Positions 1 through 11,257 of a stretch of DNA of 64,000 nt are shown here, piece after piece (the stretch's first letter is position 1; the number at the start of each line of letters is the position of its first letter). The notes below the pieces were generated by a model that was given only the letters and a program-made list of their open reading frames with translations, had not been told where the DNA came from and searched no databases. Source of the stretch: Symbiodinium natans (Eukaryota > Sar > Dinophyceae > Suessiales > Symbiodiniaceae); contig CAJNDS010002612.1 of NCBI GenBank assembly GCA_905221605.1, positions 1,123,436-1,187,435 on the forward strand, read 5' to 3'. The position numbers and the translations under genes were made by a program.

Positions 1-860
1 TCAAAGGGGCATCCTAGAACCTTACACCGTGACCACACCAGCCACCGAACACTTTTGGTATCAAGAGGCTGGGTCACGGAGGAGGGATGCCAATATGCCC
101 GGCACCCTAAATCCTGAACTCGAGGAAGGGACTCCCCTTCACTGTTTAGGGAATGAGGGAGTTTGGGCTCAGGGAGTTTAGGAGTGCTTAGAGTTTAGGG
201 TCTAGGGATTGACTCAAGCTTGTAACACACCTTCATAGTTACACCGTAAGACTCCATGTCCCCTTAGCACTGGGACTTCCTTGAGCCAGGACCTTGCACC
301 CGGATCAAGAGGGGCTGGTCGCCCTGCAAAAGGCACAACGAGGGTTTATCGAACTAAAGGTCCCCTTCTAGCCACCTTGATTTTCAAGAGCTTCCTTTGC
401 ACCCCAAATAGGCGGCCTATATTGACATTTGCATGGGCGGCATGTGTCTGTCCTTTTGGGAAGGTAGGCTTTCCCTGCTGCATTTGCCATCACACCCTTT
501 GTGTTGTTGCCGGCCCTGTTGCGCTCGCACCTCTGCTATGTGAGGCTGTATGAGGCTCGGTTTCAGAGTGTTGTTGCGGCCAATTCCCTCACCCTAAACC
601 CTATGTAAGCATGGCTGGCTTTTATTTGCTGTAGTGAGGGCTTCGCACAACCTCAAATCGAAACGCCTTTAAGGCCGAACATATGCCCGGAAGAGTAGAC
701 AGACTTCCCAAACACACGACTGGGCTTGGTCCGGCATAGATTGCCGGACAAGCTTTCCTACCCGAAGCCCCAACATGCTACAGCCCTAAACAAATGTAGA
801 CCCGAAAGGCCTTACCAAGAGAGAGAGAGAGAGAGAGACCCTACACGTAAACCTCCGCAG

Positions 861-902
861 GCGAACAACATGTCCCTCATCCACTCTTTTCACAACAAGC
901 GT
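861..902 (+). CDS. SPT16: SPT16 exon, end of aminopeptidase-like domain (SLIHSFHNKR)
   Basis: After a CCGCAG acceptor the frame reads ANNMSLIHSFHNKR. It resembles the SLVINSKN segment that precedes the conserved K-G-M-F motif in SPT16. The proposed donor is GCGGCT; a GT donor at 917 is an alternative. The match is weak on its own and rests on position before the next exon. Confidence 0.4.
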
Positions 903-3900
903 GCGGCTCAGAACTGGTGTAGTTGGGAATCTGCCAGTGGATGCCTGAGACTGGACCCTAAACCTTAAACCCTTCTTCCCTAAATCTCGAATCCCTAAAT
1001 CCTTACATCCCTTATTAGCCCTCAAGCCCTTAAAACCCTCGACCATGCAGCCTGGCCCCCAATTCGCAAACCCCCAAGCCCCACCTCAACCCGTAGTTGT
1101 AAACCCTGAAGCTTGAACTTGACACCCCCAAGCCCTAACCCATAGGATCTTCGGGTTGAGGGTGTAGGGCACGAACCTTGAAACCTACCTTTCTCCTTCA
1201 ACCACGGCTCACTTAGTACACTGATTGGCGCTTTATCGCAAAATTTTACACTTGAAGCCGGTTTATGCCCAATACGTCTAAATCAAGGTCCTCCCCTTAT
1301 CATCCGATGTAAGTATGCTGCAAGCTATCCGAAATACCTTGCACCCTTGTCTTGAAGGTTCTAGCTCACCCCAAACCCTGCCCTGAACCCCAAACCCCAA
1401 AACTCCAAACCCAGGTTTCGGAACACTCTGGTCCCCTGAGGCCCCCAAAATGGAATGAGCAAGTGGGTGCCTTCGTCCTCAACTTCAACAAGCGAGTCAC
1501 GCAGGCTCCCGTTTAAGCCCTATACCCTAAACCCCAAACCCTAAACCCTAAACCCTAAGGGTCTCAAAGTTCTTCGAAGTCTCTGTCTTCTTGCCTCAGA
1601 GTTGTTGGGCTTTAAGGGCTCCAGGGCTCTTTTCTGGCGTAAGGGTAGAAAGAGTTTTAAGGGTGGTATGTGGGGGCTCATTGCAGTGATGGTTTGCAGA
1701 CTGGGGTTTGAGGTGTTTCAGTTGAAGTGTTGAGGTTTAGGGTTCAATATAAACTCGTACAAGGCTCAGGGTTTAGGGTGGAGGAAGAGCCTCGCTGTTG
1801 CATTAATGGTTTTAGATTCCTCCTCGGTCGGGCTACTAGTCATAGGAATAGGGGCGAATTTGGGGCACACTATGTAGGGCTTCGAGGCTTACAGATTGTT
1901 ACTTCATAGGGAATAACAGAAAAGAAACCAGGTATCTTAAGACCCCCATGTAACCGAGTACCTACTTCCTCAATTCCCTACTCAGAGCCTTAAACCGCCT
2001 AAACCCAAGACCTAAACCCAAAACCCAAAACCCTAAACCCTTAACCCCTAAACCCTAAACCCTAAACTCCAAAACCCTAATGCCCGCCCATGTGTGCGCC
2101 TGCTTCAGGCGTCGGTGAAGAACTTTCAGCTGACGACGGCCGATGATCCTGACACGGCCAGGGGGTTTAGGGTTTAGGGCTTGGGGTTCATCAGGGTTTA
2201 GGGTTCAGGGTTTAGGGTTAAGGGTTTAGGGTTCTGGGTTCAGGGCTCAGGGTTCAGGGTTCCGGGCTTTGATTTCTTGAGTTGAGCAAGGGCATGTTCC
2301 GTCGGTCAGTTCTCTGGCTTGTCCGTTTTATTGCTTGGGGAGGGGTGGGGTGCGGAGCAAGGCTTGGCTTGGGAAAAACAAGCCCCAAACAGTCTGGGAT
2401 TTAGGTTTTAGGGTTTAGGGTTTAGGGGTTAGGGTTTAGGGTTTAGGGTTTACCCCAAACAGTCTAGGATTTGGGTTTTAGGGTTTGGGGTTAGGGTTAC
2501 TGAGGGTTTATGGTTTACGCCACTAAATTTGAAGTCTTGGTAAGCTATGAGGCCCCGGCATAGCTGAAGATCCAAACTTCACAAAACGAAGGCAGCAGCG
2601 CGGAAAGGGCTTCGGGCTTTGTAGCCGTTCGTACTCAAGAGGAGCAGCCGCACCAACACATTCGTGCCACTGACGATAGCGGGCTCCTACATACGTGAAA
2701 AGATCTTTACAGAACCCAGCCCTAAACCGAAATCGAGCTTTCCTGGTCAGGTCTTCCTCCAGTTTGGCAGAGTTGGGAAGGCTCATCCGGTTTCTTCTGG
2801 GAGCAGAGCAAACCCTGCGCACCTTCACCATGGGTTCAGGGCTTAGGGCGCTCAGTCCATGTAGATGTATCCTGCGCATTTGGAGCGTTTCGGGGAACGC
2901 GGGTATTTAGGGTTTAGGGAGATAAGGGGTTGTAGGGCAGGGCCTAGGGGGGCTTAGGGCTTAGGGCTTAGGGCTTAGGGCTTAGGGCTTAGGGCTCAGG
3001 GCTTAGGGCTTAGGGCTTAGGGCTTAGGGCTTAGGGCTTAGGGCTTAGGGTGTCGGACGTTTTCTTCTTGCCCAAAGCTGGAATTCAATTCCGGAACCCT
3101 GGAACCTTTCCTAGATTGGGCCGCGCCACCCCATGCTTAGAACGGTACGGCGGGCTGGGCATTGAAAGAGTCTCAAGCAAGATGCATTCTTTAGGGTTTA
3201 GGCTCTAGTGTTCAGGGCTTCCCAAAAGCAATAGCTGTACATTCGACACCCGGTCAAAGAGGAAGCCTGTCCTCTACCCCAAGCTCTCAAGCCATTAATC
3301 CTAAGCAGTCTCAATATGCCAAAGCCCTGAAGCCCCACGCCCAAAACCCTTCAAGCACCCAAACCCCCAGGCCGCACACACCAAAACCTTTGAACCCAAA
3401 CCCCAAAGCCCCTAAAACCCTGGCGAGGATGTCTTCAACAGGGCCCCAAACCCTTCAACCCTAAATCCCGAAACCCCTGAACCCCTAAACCTCTAAACCC
3501 CCTAAACCCTGAACCCAAAACCCTACGAAACCCCTAAACCCTACCAAACCCTAAACCCTAAACCCTGAAGAGGATGTCTTCAACATGGACTTCAAGTTCC
3601 CTTTCTCGCCCTTCCAAGCCTTTGCCATCTGCCAGGGACCTCAGTGAGGAGTCCTGCGAAAGGGTTTCGGGGATTTAGGGTTTGGGGTTTAGGGTGTAGG
3701 GTTTGGGGTTTAGGGTTTGGGGTTTAGGATTTGGGGTTTAGGGTTTAGGGTTCGGGGATTCGGGGTTTGGGGTGGAGGGTTTGGGGTTTAGGGTCAGAGG
3801 TTTCAAGATCTGAGCCCCAAACCCGAAGCCTAAGCTTCCCTGATCTGAGCCTAGAGAGAAGTTGCGAGACACAGGGATTGGGGAGCATTCGTTTTTTTTT

Positions 3901-6900
3901 TTTTTTTTCTTGGTGGGGGGGGGGGGGGTACTTTTGGACTGGTTCGGGCAAGGATGTTGGCATTAAGATGTAAACTTTGGGATGTTCCCCCTTACAGTAA
4001 CAGTCCTTAAGAGGGATGATCATAGGGGGTACTATAATCTCTATCAAGGACTGTTAGTACAGGGGGGACCATCCCGACCCTAAACCCTAAACCCTAAACC
4101 CTAAACCCTAAACCCTAAACCCTAAACCCTAAACCCTAAACCCTAAACCCTATTAACCCCAAGCCTTGCTTTGAGCTTATATTTTAAGCTGGGGCTTCCA
4201 GTGCAGGATTCCCTAAAAACTGCAATCGCTGTGTGTTTGCCAAAGCCCGCCCCTACGCCCCGAAGCCGAAACCTTAGAAACCTCAATGGACCCCCCAGAA
4301 AGCCCTAGAAAACCCTAGAAACCCTGTAAAAGCCCTAGAGAGCCCTAGAAAAAACCCTAGAAAGCCCTAGAAAAAAAAAACCTAGAAAGCCCTCGAAAAA
4401 ATAAGAAAACCCTAGCAAACCCCCTCGAAAACCCTTGAGTCCATGAGCTCAAAGCCGGGTTCGCTTCCGAGGCCTGAGCTCCTTCGACTACAAGCTCTGC
4501 TGCGAGTGAACAAAAGAGAACTCGGAGGGGCGGCCGACCTCTCGCCCCCCCCAAGCCTACTAGATGCTGAAGAGCCACCCCGAAAAAACACAACACGCCC
4601 TTATAAGGAAGAACAAATATTACTACTTTGCACATATATATATATATATATGTATATGTGTGTGTTTATATATATATATACATATTGATTTATTTATTTA
4701 TTGATTTTTTTTGAGGGGCGTTCTTATGCAAGTAGTAGAAGCCAGGAGATCTAGGATTTAGGGTTTAGGGTGTAGGGTTTTTGGGGCTTAGAGCTTCAGG
4801 ACTTCGGAGCTCTCTAGGGCTTTACGAGCCTTGAGTATGTCAGCTCTTTTGGGGCATCGGGTGTGTTAGGGACTTATCAGGGTACAACCCTCAACCCTAA
4901 CCTCACCTTAAGGCTCCGTTTAAGATGCCAGCTACTCCAGACGTGCCCAACCCCAAAACCCCGATGCAAAAAGTGCTAACGCACCAAAAGCTAAACTAAA
5001 CCCCTAACAAAACTGAACCGAGGGATGATAGGGTTTAGGGAATTAAGAACTGAGGAGTTTAGAGATTTAGGGGTTAGGGAGTTTGAAGTGTGGTTTAGGG
5101 TTTAGGGTTTCGGGTTTGAGGTTAGGGTTAGGGTTTAGGGATCGATTCCAACCCCGAAGAATTATGGTGGTTTGGGTTTGGGGGGCTGGTATGCAGCAAT
5201 TTCAGACTAAACCCTAAACCCCAAACCCCAAACCCCGAAACCCCCAAAGACTCTCAGAACACTCTAACAAAACCCTAAACGGGTGGAAGGGCCCCGCCCC
5301 TCGAGTCTGCCACTTCAGCTGCTCTGCTCAGGGGTTTAGGGTTTAGGGTTTAGGGTTTAGGGTTTAGGGTTTAGGGTTTAGGGTTTAGGGTTTAGGGTTT
5401 AGGGTTTAGGGTTGGGTTCGGCCGGCCCACACTAACAGTCAAATAACGCCGTGGCCTTATAACACACAGGCCAAAAAGAGCACCAGGAATCCCAGTCAAT
5501 TTGAGCATTTACCGGGTGCTTCTTTTTGTGGGTCTGCTGGTGGTGACTGCTAGTCACATAGCAACAGAAATAGCACCAGAAATAGCACAAACAATAGCAC
5601 AAAAAATAGCACCAGAAATAGCACCAGGAATAGCACAAAAAATAGCACCAGAAATAGCACCAGAAATAGCACCAGGAATCCCAGTCAATTTTAGCAGCTT
5701 AGCATTTACCGGGTGCTGTTTTTTGTGGATCTGCTGATGGTGACTGGTAGTCACATAGCACCAGAAACAGCACCAGAAATAGCACCAGAAATAGCACAAA
5801 CAATAGCACAAAAAATAGCACCAGAAATAGCACCAGGAATAGCACAAAAAACTGCAACAGCACCAGGAATAGCACAACAAATCGCACGAGAAATAGCACC
5901 AGAAATAGCACCAGGAATAGCACCAGGAATAGCAGGAATCCCAGTCAATTTTTGGGCATTTACCGGGTGCTTTTATTTGTGGGTCTGCTGGTGGTGACTG
6001 TTAGTGTGGACCGGCCGAACCCTAGTTTAGGGTTTAGGTTTAGGGCTGGGTAGCGACACAGCCCCTGCTGCGTGTTCGACACCGATGGGTTTAGGGCTTA
6101 AGGTTCCTTTCTGACGATCTTTCGGGCTCTTAGACTTTGGAGCTCACGGCTTAGGATTTCGGGGCTTACATGGTTTCGGAGTTATAGGGTGTAGGGTTCG
6201 GGTTTCGGGTGCATGGGTTAGACGGTTGAACCCAAAGATGCAGAGCGCTGCTTGTCAACGCCCACGACGAGGAGCGGCAAGTAGCCCAGTGACTCTGAAT
6301 ACCCCTTTGCCTCTAAGGAGTTCTTAGTTCACGTGGTGTTCACACGAGGGTCCCTGTATTTGAAGGAATCCTCCTTAAAGCGTATTCCTTGCGGGCAGTC
6401 ATTGGCGAAATGCTCAATAAATGACATTCGGATCTCCCTCCTGCTCTCATTTCTTTACTAAGTCAAACATCCTAACATCCAAAATCCCTTTAGGGCTTAT
6501 AGGGTTTAGGGTTTCGGGTTTAGGGTTTAAGGGCTTCCTGAACCTAAACCTTAAACTCTAAACCTTCAAACCCCTGCTTCCTCAGCCCGAATCCCCAACA
6601 CCCTCTCCAGACCCGAAACCGCAGAGCATATGCCCTAAACTTCCTAAAGTTCCTAAACCCTAAAGTTCCTAAAGTTCCTAAACCCTAAACTTCCTAAAGT
6701 TCCTAAACCCTAAACCCGAAGCCCTAAACTTCACAAACCCTAGTTCCTTAAGCAAGGGGTCTTTTAGAGTTTCTGGGAGCTCCGTCACCACCTTCAGGGG
6801 AGGTGAAATGTATTGCGCCGGTGCAGGATGCCGGGTTTAGGGGTTTACGGGTTCTAGGGCTTAGGGTTTTAGGGTTTTAGGGTTTTAGGGTTTTAGGGTT

Positions 6901-9900
6901 TAGGGTTTCGGGTTTAGGGTTTAGGGTTTAGGGTTTAGGCGTTTAAGGTTTATGGCTTGGGGTCTAGGGCTTATAGGGCTTAGGGCTTGGGGGGTTTCGG
7001 GTTGAGGGGTATATAGGGTTTAGGGTGGGTTTCATGCATTTGGAGTTTGGGGGGAGGGGGGGGGGGGGGGGGGATGAGTAACCCTAAACGCTGAACTCCT
7101 AGACTCAGGGTAACCCTAAACCCTAAACCCTAAACCCTAAACCCTAAACCCTAAACCCTAAACCCTAAACCCTAAACCCTAAACCCTAAACCCTAAACCC
7201 TAAACCCTAAACCCTAAACCCTAACCCGAAACCCTAAACTCTAACCCGAAACCCTAAACTCTAAACCCTTTGTCGCAGTGCGGCATGGCATGGGCTTTGT
7301 AGGGTTTGGGGGCTGATTAGGGTTTGGGGTTTAGGGTTGAGGGTTTAGGGTTTAGGGTTTAGGGTTAAAGTTCAGGATTTAGGGTTTAGAGTTCAGGGTT
7401 TAGGTTTTAGGGTCTAGAGTTTAGGGGTTAGGCTTCATGGTTCAGAGTTTTCAGGGTTTATGGTTTAGGTCTTACTAGGTTCCAGGGTGGCAGCGTATGG
7501 TTACACCTTGACCGCATGCACGCGCATCTTGAAGCCAGAGCTGCTTCTGGGATGCTGGTGTCACGAACTTGTCCAGTGGGAAGCCGGTTTATGAACCTAA
7601 AACCTAAACCCTAAACCCTAAACCTTAAACCCTAAACCTACTGAGCCCCAAGACCCCTTGAACCCCTTCACTCGGAACTCGAAACACCTAAGACGTACAA
7701 GCCTTCGAACCCTCAGCCCTCAACAAGGGAGCTGGACAACTACGACAAGAGTGGTGGAGAACCCGCCGTTGCAGAAAAAAGAGTCGCTGCGAAGTCACTA
7801 GGGTTTAGGGTTTAGGGTCTAGGGTTTAGGGTTTAGGGTTTAGGGCTTAGGGCTTAGGGTTTAGGGTTTAGGGTTGAGAGCCTGTTGCTAAATGGATGGG
7901 GTTTAGAGTTCAGGGCAAACACTTTAAGCACTGACTTTGACCTGCCCCAAAGCCCTAACTTCAAACCCTAGACGTCTTGATTCCCTAAAGCCTAAACCCT
8001 AACCTCTGACGCCATGAAGGCGGGTGCTGTGCAATGTGGCTTGTAGGGTTTAGGGTTTGGGGGTTAGGGTTTAGGGTTTAGGGGGGGATCCGTTGTAAGG
8101 GGATTGAGTTGTGCATGTTGCCCAGGAGGGGAACCGATTTCAAAGTAACACTCACACCCTAAACCCTCAACCCTAAACCCTAAATCCTAATTAAACCCTA
8201 AACCCTGACTCCATGGGAAGCCCACGCCAACCATTGCACACAACCCCATCTACCCTTAAACCCCAATCCAAAACTGCGCCCTGAACCCCAAACCACCCAA
8301 ACCTTTCATCCTAAACCATAAACCCTAAGCCCTACACCCTAAACCCTAAACTCTGAACCCTAAACCCTGAACCCTTAAAAACATTCAACCCTAAGCCCCG
8401 ACGCTTGGAAACTCCGGCGCAGGGCAAGAGCGCGGAGGACTACCCTCGCCTCAGTGAGAAGACGGTCTATGTTAAGGAGACGCAGGGTTCAGGGTTTGGT
8501 GTTTAGGGTTTGGGGTTTAGGGTTTAGGGTTTGGGGTTTTGGGTTTAGAGTTTAGGGTTTGGGGTTTTGGGTCTCGGGTTTAGGATTTAGGGTTTGGGGT
8601 TTGGGGTTTAGGGTTTGGGACTTGATCGGGTTTCGTGAAGGTTGAGTGAGGGTTTAGGGTTTGAGGGTTGAGGGTTGAGGGTTGAGGCTTGAGGGTTGAG
8701 GGTTGAGGGTGACCAGGGTTTACTTGCTTTGCCTTTAGTTGAACTTTGAACTTTTTGGGCTTCCTGATTTAGTAGGATTATTAAAGTTTACCCTTTTTTG
8801 CCCTTTGGTGATTGAGAAGTAAGTTTAATTAGGGTTCAGGGTTGAGGGTTGAGGGTGATCAGGGCTTCGCATGGTTGAGTAGGGTTGAGGGTTGAGGTTG
8901 ATCCGGGTTCAGGGTGGTCATGCTTTGGAATTTAGGATTTCGTGATAGCCTTGAAGTCATTGTGTCAGGACAAGTGAGCACCCTAAGCTCCAATTCCTAA
9001 CCCTAAGCCCGAAACCCGAAACCCTAAACCCTAAACCCTAAACCCTGAACCCAAACCTGAACCCTAAGCTACTTGTACACCCGATATTCAGCTTCGCTTC
9101 GAACCCCTTGGTACGGCTTAAGATGACCCTAAACCCTAAACCCGAAACCCTAAACCCTAAACCCTAAACCTTACAAACCACATTGCACAGCACCCGCCTT
9201 CATGGACCCCTAAACCCTAAACCCTAAACCCTCAACCCTAAACCCTAAACCCTAAACCCTAAACCCTAAACCCTAAACCCTAAACCCTAAGCCTCCCTCC
9301 TTACAAATAGAAGCCAGAGACCGCCAGTAAGAGGAGCTCACCTTCAAGAGTAAGGAGACGGAGACCTTTGAAGCCTGCTTGCAGGACTTCAAGGAGGCAG
9401 GGTTTGGGGTTTAGGGTTTAGGATTTAGGATTTAGGGTTTCGGGTTTCGGGTTTCGGGTTTCGGGTTTCGGGTTGTCGGTTTAGGGTCTAGGGTTTAAGG
9501 TTTGAGGCTTCAGGGTTTAGGCTTGTGGGCTTAGGGCAGTTCGGCTTTGGGAGCTTCAGAGTTTATGGGCTTTAGGGGCTTGGCTTAGGGATAGGGCTTA
9601 GGGCTCAGGGCTTAGGGCTTTGGGCTTAGGGCTTTGGGCTTTGGGCTCTAGGGCCTAGGGTTAACCAAGATCTAGCTGTAGCCCTAGGTGGGTTGAACCT
9701 TAACGCTTCATTTGACGGCAAGCCTTCATCTCCTGAAACGCTCCACATGAGTTCGGGAGTGCTTGGACTCCCTACAGCAAGCGAGGTCGCTTGTGGCCCA
9801 GGTCCCTCACCCTAAACTCTAAACCCCAAACCCCAAACCCCAAACCCCAAACCCCAAACCCCAAACCCCAAACCCCAAACCCCAAACCCCAAACCCCAAA

Positions 9901-11226
9901 CCCCAAACCACAAACCCCAAACCCCAAACCCCAAACCCCAAACCCCAAACCCCAAACCCCAAACCCCAAACCCCAAACCCCAAACCCCAAACCCCAAACC
10001 CCAAACCCTAAACCCTAAACCCTAAACCCTAAACCCTAAACCCTAAACCCTAACCCTCACAGCTAGGGAAGATTTCCGTGTAAACGAGGGGGGCTTGTTC
10101 GGCACCAGGTGCAGCGGCGCATGAAGGAGGGTGCCCTCCAGGCCTAATGGTTGGGGTTCAGGGTTTTAGGGGTTTAGGGGAGGGTTTCGGGTTTAGGGTT
10201 TAGGGTTTTTGAGTTTAGGGTTTAGGGTTTCGGGCTTTAAGGCTTTAGGGGTTTTACGGGTTGGGGGTTTAGGCCCTAACGTTAAGTTTGGGGATTCGGA
10301 GGTCACGCTGGCTACAGATGCCACCGAAACGCTGAACGCCCCCAGAGCCGTCAGCCCCCCACGCCGAACCCCGAAACCACAAAGCCCTCCGCTCCTGACC
10401 CTAAAGCCCTAAAGCTCCAAAACCCCTCTACGAAGAACCCTAAACCCAAACCCCAAACCCTAAAGCCCAAACCCAAAACCCCAAACCCCGAACCCCAAAC
10501 CCCAAAGCCCACCGTTGTTTGGGCCCTCCTTGGGTAGGGTGCTGTGTCGGGGCTCTCAGAGCAGAACTTTTCGGCGATGGGACATGGGAAGCTCTCCTCC
10601 GCTAACTGCCCTTTGCACTTGGAGGTTTAGGGCTTAGGGTTTAGGGTTTAGGGTTTAGGGTTTAGGGTTTACGGTTTACGGTTTACGGTTTAGGGTTTAG
10701 GGTTTAGGGTTTAGGGTTTAGGGTTTAGGGTCTATGGTTAGGTGTTTACCTTGCATTCGCGAAGCCAGGGTTTGGTAGATCCGGCAGCTTTCGGAAATCA
10801 AGGTTTTTAGTGTTTCGATTCCTCGAAGCTGATCCCTTCCTGCAACCGCCTGAGAGTTTAGGGTTTAGGGTTTAGGGTTTAGGGTTTAGGGTTTAGGGTT
10901 GCTCTTGAGATTTTGGGCTGGGGATGGGGGACTTGGGAGTGGAGTGCGCGCAGGCGAAGCACCGCGCAGAGGCGCAGCAATCGCAGGCCCGGGCCACCGA
11001 GAAGCAAAAGACACGATAAAAGCTACCTAAACCCAAAGCTCTAAACCCTAAACCCTAAACCCTAAACCCTAAACCCTAAACCCTAAACCCTAAACCCCCG
11101 GAAACCCTGAACCCTAAACCCTAGAAAAACCCTTCACCCTAAACCCTAAACCTTAAAAAACTTAACCCGCAACCGAGACAAGACCCACATCCTGACCCGA
11201 TGTTCTCCACTGAAAATACCAACCGC

Positions 11227-11257
<31 letters not shown>

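Larger units (their letters stand above)
2702..6243 (+). other. Long SPT16 intron with telomere-like arrays, fold-back and TIR elements
   Basis: This 3.5-kb stretch holds a GGGCTTA array (about 2951-3050), a T18/G16 tract near 3894-3928, a fold-back element (3979-4075), a CCCTAAA array (4076-4152), a run of CCCTAGAAA-like units (4260-4420), an AT dinucleotide tract (4634-4690), a TTTAGGG array (5333-5413) and a 0.6-kb element with terminal inverted repeats (5415-6020). A coding-like island at 3570-3640 could not be placed in SPT16. Confidence 0.5.

Noticed and set aside
3570-3640. Coding-like island (EDVFNMDFKFPFSPFQAF) between AG and CAG
   Set aside because: It does not fit any SPT16 position. 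The exons at 2640 and 6244 already join in phase, and GAGGATGTCTTCAAC also occurs at 3427, so it is more likely an intronic repeat.
5432-5997. Several ORFs on both strands in the 12-bp repeat element
   Set aside because: The 12-bp period keeps frames open on both strands. The peptides are repeats of four residues with no domain.
9772-10018. Overlapping ORFs on both strands with NPKPQT and GFGVWGL repeats
   Set aside because: They are translations of a 7-bp CCCCAAA array, which has no stop in several frames. No coding signal beyond the repeat.
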